30,764 nucleotides of DNA from Dissophora ornata. Taxonomy: Eukaryota > Mortierellomycota > Mortierellomycetes > Mortierellales > Mortierellaceae. Below are positions 1-12,200 of the stretch, in pieces (the stretch's first letter is position 1; every line of letters starts with the position of its first letter). The notes beneath the pieces were generated by a model. It was not told the DNA's origin and made no database searches. It worked only from the letters and a program-made list of their open reading frames with translations. A program made the translations under genes and the position numbers. The DNA lies in assembly GCA_025201705.1 (NCBI GenBank), contig MU616943.1, forward strand, positions 1 through 30,764, given 5' to 3'.

Positions 1-430
1 AGTATGGAGCATGCTCAGACACAAGAGACGCACTAGCAGACCACGGCAACAGTGAGCCAAAATGGTCCCTCTGATTGACGGTGTTCTAATCCGCTTATGA
101 TGGAGGAAGCGCCTGCTGAAATTGAAACGTAAAATGGGGGTGGAAGTCACTGGTGAAGAAGCTATTTGGAGGAGCAAGCTATTGCTCAGAGGGTCAGGCC
201 ATGGAAGAGAGGATTCAGGTGGCGACACTAGCGTGCTGGCAACTGGAAAGTGGTGTTGCGGAGCCGAGTGACGGGATTGAGACAAAGTGTCGATTGCATG
301 GTGGAGGTGGGTAGGAAAGGGAATGAAGATAAGTTAAGAAAAGTGGATTTAAGCGGCTCTCTAGAGTATAGTTTGCTGTTCATTTTTGGGTTGTAGTTAA
401 AAGCAGCAAGCAATTGATTCGAGATAGTAT
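1..430. other. left edge; possible 5' part of a leftward gene, unproven
   Basis: No gene can be established here. On the minus strand one frame stays open from about position 330 to the left edge without a stop, and its translation is Ser/Pro-rich. A minus-strand ATG in good context (CCACC before ATG, at 297-299) opens a 23-codon frame ending at 228, but that frame differs from the long open one. The sequence just upstream (431-1190) is pyrimidine-rich on the minus strand, as fungal leaders often are. A leftward gene starting near here is therefore possible, but there is no recognisable domain and no clear splice pair joining the two frames. Confidence 0.15.
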
Positions 431-1190
431 TTTAAACACAGGGTAAAATCAAGGTGGCCAGGGTGGAGCGGAGAGGAGCAGGCACAGAAACACCGGGATG
501 GGGCTTTGAAAAATGAGAGATTTACATTTTCTTTCGTCTGCCTTCACCTTGCTTCTGCTGCGTTTCTGTAAAAAGTCGTTATAGACGGGTGGACAGTTAC
601 AGCAGTGCTAAGGATGACTAAGGCAATGAAAAGGAGAAGGGATAGGAGAGGAAGGAAATAAAATGCAGGAGGTAAAAAAAAAAAGTGGAGACGGCATGGG
701 ATGATTGGCGATTATATTTATGTATTGGGCATCATAGCCAGCACACTGGCACAAAGGATAAAGACCCGGAAGCAAGAACATCGCCTGCATCGTTTTCCTT
801 ACATGCGCCACGTTAGGAATACAAGAGGTAGTGCAAATCGTGATCGTGATGTGAATTTTCCAGCAGCCAAAGAAATATATATGTATGTAGGAAAATAAGG
901 GAACATACGCGTGGAGAGTAAAGGAAAGTGATGGGCAAGATGGAACGGATATACGTCTAGGGAGAAAGGGAAGAAGGAAGGTGGTCTGACAAGGACGTGA
1001 AGGGCAGTGAGATGTGGAATGCGGATGAATGGTTGAACGACTGTGGGTTATAGGCGGTAGTAAATTAGAGGAAGAAGAAAAGAGGAAAGGAAGGAAAGAA
1101 AGGAATGAAGAAAAGAAAGGGAAAGAGGGAAAGAGTACGGGTGGACCAAGAACCAAGGAAAAGGGAACAGGGAAGCGTACAATATCCCAC
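431..1190. other. purine-rich (+ strand) gene-free stretch
   Basis: No supportable gene. The plus strand is strongly purine-biased. Positions 1067-1135 are all A/G except for one T. The long minus-strand open frame at 608-1156 translates to Ser/Pro/Phe/Leu-rich low-complexity sequence, as expected from base skew rather than coding. It may be the promoter or leader of a leftward transcript. Confidence 0.5.
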
Positions 1191-4100
1191 AGGGTGGATA
1201 ATTGCCATTCTATTAGAACCCTATTCTAAACTGTTCATAGTTGCAACTCAAGAGCAGTATTCACTCTCCCATCGATTGTCGGTCGTTGCCGCCTTCGATG
1301 GCTACCCACCATGAGTGATGCTTAGGAGCGAACTTGTATCGAGGAGCAGCACCTTTACTTCTTTCTCTCCCCCATCGTCTTGGGTCATTATGCCTCACGG
1401 TGCTTCACTGCTCTTCGCTGCTTCTCACCCTCAATACGCTCACCGAAATGGCACCTACGCTCTGCTCATTCCAAACAATCCCTCGCCCATTCAGTCACTC
1501 TATTCCACTCTATTACTAGCCAGGCCGTACGTGAGCGCGCCCTCCAATTGAAAAAGAAAAAAGAGGGTAATCACCCAAAGGATCACAAACGACCAAGTTT
1601 TCAGTAACAAGAAGAACGAACATAACACAAGGCATAAACAAACAACTTCAACTCTGTGAGAGAGAGGAGGACCCTATCCTGCTTGCTATGCACTCCGCGC
1701 CCCTCTCCACTACTAGATGCTCCCTCCGCCCTGAGGTCAGAGATTTCCCAAAAACCACCTATCTCAGTCTTTTGTAACCACGCATCTTTCTCTTTGAGGG
1801 TCTTTGCTCCATCTCAAGTTATTTCAGTACGTTCTGCATCATGCAACACATATGAAGGGTTGCTTACCTTGACCTTCATACTGTCTCACGAAGGGACTGG
1901 TCAACCGGTACAATGGCTAGTTGCCTGGTTTCTCATTAATTATGTACTCAATATCCTGCGTGTTCCTTAATCATCTTGGAATGTGCCTCGCTACTCCCTT
2001 TATTACCGAGTGTGGAGTACGGGAGTGCATTAGAAATACTCAGGACTCATCAGAATGGCAGGAAGAGTCCGATCATCTTGAGATCAACTGGACCTTCTCC
2101 AATTCCGTCCCTTCCTACATGGATCGATAATCTCTCCTCCAGCTCCCCCTCCTAGAATCTGTGTTCTTGCCATTCCACGAAGTCCATGATTTATATTCTC
2201 CACAAGATAAGTCTTCCGCCGATGAGACAACTTTGACGATGGAGAATCGAGGGCGCCTCTGATCGATGCACCCTTGCTTTTGCTATTATTATATGCAATC
2301 TTTCGCCTTCTTTTCCACGAGGCAAAGGCAGGATTGGCTCCACTTAGAAGATCCCCGCTCCTCTAGTTCTCTCCAATCATACCTCTCTCTTCCTCTCATG
2401 AAGCTATAAAGAATTTAAAAGGGGCAATCTGTGTGCCAGATAACTTTGTTTGGATTCATTAAGAGCGATAGCTCAATTGATATAAAAAAGGATGATCCTG
2501 TTGGCCCAAGGACGAGTGTCGACAGTTGCGCCTCAATTCAGTGACATTTTAAAAATGTATGCTCAAGCCAACTCTAAAGTTTCGAACGACGCACTCTTTT
2601 ATTTTTGCGAGCGACACAGAGATTACAGAGATTAGAGCTGCAGAGTAGAGTGAGTGTTTCCCTTCTCACGGATTCCACCTCTGACAATGGAAAGCACTGC
2701 GCTGCTGGGTCTGTCCTCTATCATAACATGTCTTGCTGCTCATTCCACCTACTAGTCAGTGTAGGTCTACAATGAGTCTATGCACGAGTAACTGCACCAA
2801 CAGTACTAGACTTGCATGCCCAGTACATGGCTCTACTCCTTCGACTTTGGAGGACACTCGATCACCTAATCTACTCTTTGGTGCCTTCTTAGCCACCCGC
2901 TCCGCTATTTTTACAGCTCATTTTCGAATGACGTCCATGCACATGTGCAGTACTATTCAAAATGGGACTGCGCCGGGTGCGCACCACACTCGGTGCGGGA
3001 ATTGTATTCAAAAGTACCCAGCTCGTGAACATGCATGTTTCAGCTATTTACACAATTACAACGGCATCAAGAGAGGTAGAAGGGTGGTCATCCTTGTGCC
3101 TTGGAGCGTCATCAGCAAAACTCTGGGAGATTTCCCTCCTTACTTTCTTTCGTTCTCGCAAGCAATGACCTTGAGGATTCTACCAGGAGCAGAGAACTGT
3201 AATCAACAAAGGGTTCAATTTGAAAATATACAAACATACAATACAGATCTGCGTTATAAGGAGACACAGTTATCGGCCCTAAACAAAACGGGAGCAAGAA
3301 CTGCCATACAGAGAACGAGGATAGACCTGTTAGTCATTCCATGACGACTTAGCGGACATATGGGGTGATTAATGTTCAAGACTAGCAAACGATGATATCG
3401 TTTTGTCTTACCTTATATCGCCGTTGTATGGATCCCCTGCCGCTGATTATCGGGGTCGCACATCTCCGTTTTTTTTTCCTTTCGTTCTGGAATAGAAGGG
3501 TTGCTCTCTGTCCCTCTGCCTCTGTCAGTATGCATTAAAAATAGCAGAGTCGGATCGTCCTTCGCTATCAAAAGCTGCACTTGAAGCACTTCCTTTGTCT
3601 TTTATGACGTCAGAAGATCTAGTTTTAACGTCCTGGATATATTTTCATCCAAGCGATGCATTTGGGATAGCGAATCAGTTCACTCTCAAAGGAGCCCTCC
3701 TGGCGGTCACCCGATGGAAACAACGTTTTAATATGCTGGATCTTCATTTGAGCTAGGCATGTACTCCATCCGCATACAGTATAGCTGCACTTGCTGGAAA
3801 AATCAACGGGTGCAACTTTTTTTTTGGGATTCGTGTACCCTTGAGAAACAGGGTTGGCTCTATGTAAAAGCATGAACTAAACTTTGAGCAGCTTGAGACA
3901 TCGATGCAGGGGCTTGAAGGGTTGGGAGGTTGGGATGAACCCTAACAGAGCATGATCCATCAGGCGCTGTTGTAATACGCAGTTCTATACCCGAAATATG
4001 ACCAGATGATGCCCTAGCGTGGTGTGCGCAGAGGATGCTTGCAGTGGGACAGTGGATCTTTTGTAGAACTTAGCCCGTTTAATTTACCGTCTGATGCATG

Positions 4101-6513
4101 ATAGATCATTCTCTGTGGGCGACTGTTTTGTACAGTACACACAGTACACAGTTTTTATTTGTGTTTCTTGCCACTCCGGACGAAGACAGAGGTGGAGGGC
4201 AAGAGATTGCACTAGTCTAAAAGGGGCCAAGTCCACTGAACCTTACATTGGATTGTACCAGAGCTGGATGAGCTTCTTCCGTTTTCTATTGTTGTGCTTT
4301 CTCGCCTGTAATCCAAATGTCCGCACTGTTAGCAGAACGTGTTCACTTCCTTTGGAATAGCGTGTCTGCCATACGCTGCCATGCGGGATCGTCTCTTGTC
4401 CTATCTTTCTACCATGCTCTGATGATACTCGACTCCAGCTCGGCGTCAGGACCTTTTTTCTGGCAGTACATATTCAATCATGCAACGCAGTCCATTTATG
4501 ATTGAGAGAAATACAAGGACATCCTTGCTGGCGATCGGTATGCAACTCTCTGGCGTCCTGCAGACAGGTTCTTTACCATTCCGATATCCCGCAGTGATTA
4601 AAGTGTTTTTTGAAATCATGGGTTTCTTCCATTACATAGGCACTGTGTACCGTCTGCGATCGCTTTATCCACCTGTTTCTTTGTTGTTGTAGTTTCGTTC
4701 TGACACGATGTCAAAATGAATATGCATTTATGCAAAAGAGGCGCATATTTTGGTCGGATTCTTCTGCACATCTTGTAGCTACCTATCCATCTCAGCCCTT
4801 CGTTCCTTTCTGCATGGCACTTTGTTCTAAAGCTATAGCGCATGGTCCTTCTTTGTGATGGTACAATAGATTGTTCTGCTCCAAAGGACAGCTGCATTTT
4901 TGTCAACACAACAAAACATGAGCGAGTATTTTTATGTTGCTAGTCTCACTTGCACTCTAAACAAAACAGCATCGCACGATTTCAGAAGCGGATAAAGATC
5001 GCTCCTTTCAAACTCCAACAAGAAAGAAAGGAAAAAGGACGAAGGCACAAGCTATTAAAACAGAATGTGTGGAACATGAGGTGAAAAAACCCCGCGATTT
5101 GCGAAGAACCAGAGAGACAGTTGGAGAGAATGAGAGCCAGGCTGGTGAGCAAAATGCAACGCGCAAGTTAAAGTTAATTGATGTCGGACACATATATAGC
5201 AAAATGAACGACTTCATCACACAAGCCATTGTCGAGCGACATTGCGCCTGGCCAGAGCAATTGAGAGATATATGCCGGTATGATGGAATGAAGGCTGTAA
5301 GTGGCTATATCGCGAACGTCTGGATGGGCTTTACTATTTTTGTGTTTGTTAGCTGAGGTTCTCGTGTTGGAATCGTGTGCAATGGTGCGCCATCGAGTCC
5401 CGTTGAAATTTAACTGTGGTACATCAGCATCGGTTTTCGTCCGTCAAGGAATAATGGCTCAATGTGGATAGAACGAGTCGCGCACATGTAACTCTGGCAT
5501 GGCCAGGGGTAGCATAGCCGAAAAAAGAAACATGCTGAACCGGTGGTGTTTATTTGTATCTTTGGCAAGGCTCGACGCGGATGCACATACATTGCGAAAG
5601 TACCGCAGGAGCCTTACAAGCAAAAAAGCCCCTTGCCTCTCTGATATCTTCAAGCTCATGCGTCCATGACGGTATTTTGCTCCATTGGCGGTGTGGCTTT
5701 TACGGTACTGCGTAATTTGAATTAGCATTTTCAAAAGAGTTCATGGTAACCCGTCGATGCCCCTATTTGTCATCCTCCTCTTTTGAACCCTGATCAAACG
5801 GAAAGTGCGGCGGCGAAGAGAAAAAATGAGACAGAGACTGCTCAACGCCATCCCATCCGCATGATATTCTATTCCGCAAAATCAAAAAGCAACGAGGCGC
5901 TTATCGGCTCCATCCTTTTGAATATATACCCAAAAACCAACTCTGTTTTTTTAGAAACGAAGTTTCAATCGCCTGAAGGGTGAAGCTCGCTGTCCTGGAA
6001 TATGAATACGGGTGGGAGGAGACGAAGGCAAGGCAACCGGGATAGCAGATGCCAAAAATAAGGGTTTATCGTTGATCTAGCTTGCTCTCCATGTTTTGAT
6101 TTGTTTTTTTTCATGCATTATGCAGTCAATGCGGATGAATAACAAAGAGCAAGCATAACCCTTTCTGCAGTCTTAATTAGAACAGTATCCGTCATCTTTA
6201 TCCATCGTTGTATTTCCTTTCCACTGTCCCCGCACTGAACCCAGTTACCAAATCCTATTTTTCATCGTCACTTACACTTGGTTGTATACCCAATTGCTCA
6301 TATAAAGTTTAGTGATGACCTGCCCCAATCCGACATTGTATCATCTCTGCTTTTGTTGTTGTTTTAGCGCCCATTTTGCTCCCTGGTCACAGCACAGCGC
6401 CGTCAAACCCTGTTCTTCATTTGCATCGGTTGCGGCGGGCGTATTATTTTTATGAGTGATCGATCACATATCGTCTCATTGATCCCAATCCGCTGCAAGA
6501 CTATCCTGCATTG
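1191..6513. other. 5.3-kb region with no recognisable gene
   Basis: I see no conserved protein, RNA gene or intact mobile element on either strand. The first 1.2 kb is pyrimidine-rich on the plus strand, the reverse of the skew to its left. Open frames up to 203 codons (2733-3344, +) exist but translate to sequence without a recognisable domain and without good flanking splice sites. A perfect palindromic TGACGTCA (CRE/ATF-type) site lies at 3605-3612. A tgtacagtacacacagtaca cluster starts at 4129. Confidence 0.5.
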
Positions 6514-6540
6514 TTTTTTTTTTTTTTTTTTTTTTTTTTT
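6514..6540 (+). repeat. poly-T tract, 27 T
   Basis: An uninterrupted run of 27 T on the plus strand. A second run of 24 T begins about 420 bp further on. Such runs can be poly(dA:dT) promoter elements or the poly(A) tails of retroposed elements on the minus strand. No target-site duplication was found next to it. Confidence 0.9.
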
Positions 6541-6959
6541 CGTCCCAAGTTTATCCACCGAGGTTTATCCATAGCACGGTTTCTTGTGGCAGGGCTGCAC
6601 GACCATATCCAGACGCGCTCGTCCAAGGGATGCCATAAGAAAGCTCATTCCAGGGTGAAAACTCATTCTGCTTCAAACTACGAAGAAGAGAGTTGGAAGC
6701 GGGGAGAATAAAACAAAAATCAAAATAAGGGTCCAAGGATATGTGTAATAAACAAATAACGGAGATGATCTGATGCCGAATAGCAGATGGTGAATAAAGT
6801 CAACAAACCCCGGCAGACGACCCTGAATGTAAGATAATAAAAAAAAAATCGCCTCATTATCGATAACGCCTCCCGCCCTGGATCGCCGGACCGGGATGAG
6901 TTCATGTGGAAGCAGAAGAGATGGCCAGGTGTCATTCTCATCTTGGGAGTGTCTCATAC
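6541..6959. other. segment between two poly-T tracts, no gene seen
   Basis: This 419-bp segment is bounded on each side by a long T run. It contains no frame with a recognisable domain. It could be a degenerate short retroposed element on the minus strand ending in the 6514-6540 tract, but neither an internal Pol III promoter nor terminal duplications could be recognised. Confidence 0.3.
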
Positions 6960-6983
6960 TTTTTTTTTTTTTTTTTTTTTTTT
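6960..6983 (+). repeat. poly-T tract, 24 T
   Basis: An uninterrupted run of 24 T on the plus strand, the second of two long T runs in this gene-free area. Confidence 0.9.
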
Positions 6984-7438
6984 ACGTTTGATGGGAGTTG
7001 CCCGCCTTTACTTGATCGACCGAAACTAACCATCCTCAGCCCTTTTCAACACCCTGCAACTGCTGTTTGCATAAGATGATTGGCTTTTATTCTTCTCTTT
7101 CTCCTTGTTCTCTTTTCGCTCTTTAATTTTAGCATGCCTACATTGGTTGTAGAATATGAATCATGTTGGGGCAAACTCCGGGAAAAAAGCTGTGCGACAG
7201 AACTGGGAATGAAATGCGGAGAGCATCAACTCTTGGACTAATTTATAACACTTGCATGCAGGAACGACACAATAATGCAAATAGGGTTGCTGTTAAACGG
7301 CGCAGACATGTGTTTTGTCACGCTGTCAGCACGAACAGTGCATCATTAGTTCAATAATACCATGAAGACGAGCATCTGTCAAATGCCTCCATCCCAAGTG
7401 AAACTTCACAGCATTGACTCATGTCCGTCCTCGGATGG

Positions 7439-7470
7439 AGTGGCCTAAGCAACAAGTGGCCTAAGCAACA
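7439..7470 (+). repeat. perfect 16-bp tandem duplication, two copies
   Basis: The unit agtggcctaagcaaca occurs twice in direct succession (7439-7454 and 7455-7470) with no mismatch. It lies in gene-free DNA and looks like a recent replication-slippage or repair duplication. Confidence 0.95.
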
Positions 7471-7866
7471 ATAATTGAAAGAAGAATGAGAGTGGGATGT
7501 GAGCATATGCAGAAATGCAGGTGCGCTCGTTTTGTGGTCTTTACGAGGTTAAAGTTGACGTTATCTTGAAAGGTGTTGAAGGGTATCTCCAAACACCAAC
7601 GGTGTCTCAAACCCAAGCTCTAGCGTCTTTCCTGTCCCTGTCTGTCCCTGACTCTTCTTCTTGGACTTCGATTGTTGTTCCCTGAAAGTTCGTGCGGGTG
7701 ATGTGGGGTTTCTTAATGTTCTGAAGCAGGGTTTCGTTTCGTCTCATTTATGCTCAATGCACAAAGGCAGGTCTCTTTATCTTTAGCAGGTGAAAAAAGA
7801 GGGGGCTTTGTACAAATGCTGTTATCCATAGACTCTTCCTGTGTTCTTGTGCGTCCCTATTTTTTG

Positions 7867-7892
7867 TGTACAGTACATACTGTACATGTACA
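7867..7892. repeat. cluster of TGTACA palindromes
   Basis: Three copies of the 6-bp palindrome TGTACA lie within 26 bp (7867-7872, 7881-7886, 7887-7892). The last two are adjacent and form a 12-bp perfect palindrome. The same adjacent pair recurs at 8127-8138. They could be a binding site or a small hairpin; no function is known from the sequence. Confidence 0.8.
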
Positions 7893-8126
7893 AGGATGAA
7901 AAAGAGACGATTCGCCGCTGAGTTTCTAACTACCCCATGTAGTCCACAAACATGTACCTTGCCTTTTCATCCCGGACTAAACAAACAGCCGATGTGGCAT
8001 GACTGTGTTTATCGCCGATGAGCTTTTGCTAGGACGCGGAAAAATATTACAGGTTGAAAGGAATGTCCTCAAATGGAGAAATTGCATTGACAAAGATTAT
8101 TGATACACGACTTTACAGGTAACCCA

Positions 8127-8138
8127 TGTACATGTACA
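8127..8138. repeat. 12-bp palindrome TGTACATGTACA
   Basis: Two adjacent TGTACA hexamers form a perfect 12-bp palindrome identical to the one at 7881-7892, 235 bp away. Confidence 0.8.
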
Positions 8139-9271
8139 CAATCTGTCGAGCATCGCAATAAACACTACAGCCCATGTTTAATGCTAAAAATATACGCTCA
8201 CGAGGTTCGCAAGGATACAGCCCATGACAACACAGCCTGCTGAGGAAGATTGATTTTGGTCCTGGTGATCACAGCAGCATCGTCAGGACTCATCCGGGAT
8301 CCACTCTAGCTCTACAAAATCACGTTCATGATCTTCTGTCATCCCAGTTGGTACTCTGGTTCTTCACTAAAGGGAGAGAACGCCGAAGGCCCTTTCTTCG
8401 CAGACGATTTTACGTCAACTGCTCCCTTTGTCTTTTGGGTGTATCAATGAGCAGTTCACAGGATGTGCAATATCACCACCAGCTATACCGGGAGAAGAGT
8501 ATCTTGGTCATACGAGCAAAGAGTAATCTCAGAACTGACCTTAGTTTATCCAAGACGTCCACGCTCTTCGAATACCATGCAACACGTCTATTCCGGTCAC
8601 GGTTTTCAGATATTCATGCGTGCCACGAAGTGGGTCAGAGTCTCTTTGCACCGATCGTGCACACGATCCCAGTGCCTTCAGCTTCTTGTCTGTGTCTATG
8701 AAAATAACCCTGTGGACGTGGGCTGACCACCTGTGTAGTGCGAACTAAATCGAGCGGCTCAGCCCCGGTTGCCTTTGTTATCTGAGTTATGCCATTTATT
8801 AATATCGAAGGGCGAAGTGATGCTTCGGCTGGTTCTGTTGCCATTTTTTAGACTGCTGATGATTATGTCTAGGATTGAGCCGCAATGCTTGTACCTGAAG
8901 GGCGACGGTGCGATCTTGGTCGGCAATAGCCGCTATGCCAATTTGGGTGCTGTGAGCCAGATCGCTTCCAAGCGCGGGTACGGGGTTATCGACGCGTGTA
9001 CTCTTTCTTGACAATAAAATATCCACGCAGTTCCTGGTTGAATGCGTTGAATGCGGCACGCGCTTGTTCTGAAGCTTGGCATCTGAGCAATGCGGAAATT
9101 GGTGGCAAATAACGTGATGAGTGACTGGTTTTCTTGTTTTCCATTTTTTCATGAGTAAGATGCTCCTGTCTGTCTGTCTGAAAGCTTGACGCCCTCTTGT
9201 CAAAAATATTCCTTTGCCATCCACTCTTCCAGGACGTCTTTGTGCCTCACCTACATCGCCGCATAAACCCG

Positions 9272-12200
9272 ATGGCTGTTCAGGCATCTCGTCGCGGCGG
9301 GAAACCCGTTTCGGAGTTCCCTTATGAGGTAACCGACAGTTCAAATCACAAAAAAGAAACGAGAATGCGCCTGTGCACTCTGCATGCGCCGGGTTTTTCA
9401 GGACGACCATTTCAAAGACGGATGGGATTTATAAGCGTGACCCAAAGCGCATATTACAGAACGCGTTCAACGCTCTTTCGATGCGGAGGTTTAGAGCAAA
9501 ACATTGGGCTGCACACTGCATTCAGAGATGAACTCGAACTAACGCGTTCCCAACACCGGACTCTCTTTTGTCATGACTGTCCACCATGTAGCTGGGAGAA
9601 TTACATTGGGCTGCCGACCACAAAAGTAATGCCGAGGGCGTCTACTGCTACTGTGGCAACGACAAGGGACCGTAAGTGGCGGCTGTACCGATTGAATTTC
9701 AGCAAAAGCCGCCTACAAGTGAAAACAATCAAAAAGACCTAACGTGCGTGTATGAACTCTGCTTTGTAGCGACGAGCCAATGTTGCCCTGCCAAAAGTGT
9801 GGTCAGCTCTTTCATTCAGGTAAGAGATTGTTACGCTAGAGTCCAGCCAGTATTGGTATATCATCCAGTTCCACGGAAGTATTAATTGTCGTATCCATGG
9901 TACTCGCTGTCCATGTAGGTTGTGTGTCATGTCTGACAAGACCGCTTTTAAAAGGAGACGAGTTCTTCAAGTTTGAGTGCTCAGTGTGCACACAAGGCCC
10001 AGAGTTTTTCGAAAGGGCTGCTCTTAGCTGGTATGTGAACCGAATATCTGACGATAATTCCGTCGCTCATACGCAACCCATGTCCTCACGCTCCTTGTTA
10101 TTGTATTAGGGTGATTCTGGTGCATTTGGTCCTATATAACTTGATGGACGCGCATCCTGACCAGCAATACTTCCGCTGGAAGGAGGAGATTTGCAAGTTT
10201 ATCGACGATTACTGGTCGTACCTATTACCTGACAAAGAGCGTAAGTGATTTTCGTTCTATTTGTCATTTCTCATCTCGACTTGACTTGCACACGCTATTT
10301 ATTAACACCTATGCCCTGTTGCAAATTATAGAATCACCGACGTGGAACAACACCGTGGCCAGCGTCTTGTCTGTACAGAACCACATTTTCCTGTCAGGAG
10401 TAGAAACTAAAGGGGCATCAGGTATGAGCCGATAAATTTGTTCGTTAGGTACCTCGTTTTTATCGTTGTAACTATCTGACATGATTTTTTTTGGCATCGT
10501 TTAGGATGGTGGACATTGATTGAAAAGGCTCCACCAGACAGGAATCGAAGTAAGCAATTAAACCTATATAATCGGCAACAAGTTTCAATCAAGAGAATCC
10601 TTCTAACCACTTGCATTTTGAATTAATGCTCACCGATATAGAGCTAAAGCCGAAAAACAAGGCTACACAGAAGCCTGGAAATCCCAGGCATGCAAGCTTG
10701 AAGAGCAAGGAGAAGAGAGCCAGGGCAAAGGGTTCCCCGTCAAAGAAGAAGACCAAATTTGACGAGACATCTTCAGATGATGACTTTCACACCTCAGCCA
10801 AACCCAGACCTCAAACCTCTGCACCAACCACCAGGATCAAGGTAGAACCCTAGCTCACGTCCAAAGTCCCATACTCTATACCAGCCAAAAATCTAGAGTA
10901 ATAAACTCTTGTCTAACCCTGGCGACAACCGCTCCCTCTCTTTCAACTCTGGTCGATAGAGTCGACAGTTTTCACTTTCATCTGGATCATCATTATCTTC
11001 GGCGGGTGACTCTGACGATTCGTTAGACGACGACGCCTTCTGGAAATCTGATGAGGAGAAGGAGGTCCGACCTGTTGTACACCTGCATGGCATTCCAGCT
11101 TGTATCCAGCACCATTTCAACCCATCGGGACTGGATTTTTCTGGGGGACCTATTCATCTGGAAGAGATTTTCCGGTTAACCGACCTGATTGACGAAAACT
11201 CGCCAGGCAGATTGATTCATAGAGTGAATAGTCTTGGAGCAATGTCTGCTGGTGGCAAAAAGAAGCGGAGAAAGGTAAGCGCCAATGTCGATCATTTAAT
11301 CCAGAGCGTCCATCGTCTATGCTATTACTGATGTATATGCTTGCTTGTATATTAGTCTTCAACGGTCGAGATCAAAACAGAGGCAATGAGAAGGATTGTG
11401 GACGAGAGACGTTATTCTCATGACGTGTCAGATATCACGGACGAGGACATTGACGAAGATATTGTAGGATCCTCGGATGGTAGTGATATCGACGAGTCTG
11501 ATATGGGATCGGATTCGGATGGCTTGCGAGAGGCGTACGAGCGAGCAACAGCGGCAAAACACACCGGAGGGAAGCGCTTCAGCCACACAGGGTCATCGAA
11601 AAAGGATGCGTCGATTAGGAGAGGCTCCATTGTACCACCAACTTCAGGGGGCAAGTATGGGCGCAGGAAAAGTTCGCTCAAGGACCTCATGTCAGCGTTT
11701 GACCAACCACGGAAGCCAAAGAAGAACGTGTCCTTGGCCGATGAGGTGGATGTGTCATATCTATCATCGCACCCGCAGGTCGGAGGAGGCAAAAAGTTTT
11801 CACAGGCTCATATCGAGGCCATGACGAAGGCTATGGTGTCGTCGTCCAAAGCAGGATCTAAGCCCAGGGTCAGATCAAAACCAAAATTCAAAGTCGTGTC
11901 TTCCTCGATATCCCATCCTGTCCATGACGGTCCGTCTCTGGAGGGCCTATCGCTGACAGACATCCCTAGCACCCCACCCGCTTTGACTCTTCAGCAGATG
12001 CAACGGCAACAGGAATGGCACATTTTGCAAGTCCTAGAGGACGCTTCCAAAACAAAGGCACTTCCAACTGTTGCGGCCCGGTTCAAGCGCAAGCTACATC
12101 TCAAGAGACTGAAGGCGTTCCTACAGCTGCCGCTATTTGACATGGAAAACTACATGCGCCAACATCTGACTTCCCCACTGGACCTGACGCCGCTCTCAAA

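Larger units (their letters stand above)
6984..9271. other. gene-free stretch and upstream region of the KAT14-like gene
   Basis: No protein or RNA gene was recognised. It holds a perfect two-copy 16-bp tandem repeat (7439-7470), clusters of TGTACA palindromes (7867-7892 and 8127-8138), and a TGACTCA (GCN4/AP-1-type) heptamer at 7415-7421. The last few hundred bases presumably include the promoter of the gene starting at 9272. Overlapping open frames at 8769-9011 (+) and 8799-9410 (-) have no recognisable domain. Confidence 0.5.

Noticed and set aside
608..1156. 182-codon minus-strand open frame
   Set aside because: The translation is low-complexity Ser/Pro/Phe/Leu from a pyrimidine-rich strand, with no domain or splice context.
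2733..3344. 203-codon plus-strand open frame
   Set aside because: No recognisable domain, uneven composition, several internal ATGs without preference, and no flanking promoter or poly(A) pattern. The length can occur by chance in 30 kb of six-frame sequence.
8799..9410. 203-codon minus-strand open frame upstream of and overlapping KAT14 exon 1
   Set aside because: It overlaps the KAT14-like first exon on the opposite strand and shows no known motif. The plus-strand frame at 8769-9011 over part of it is equally open.
11477..11824. 115-codon plus-strand frame inside KAT14 exon 10
   Set aside because: Alternative frame of the long coding exon; the other frame has the conserved KAT14 sequence.
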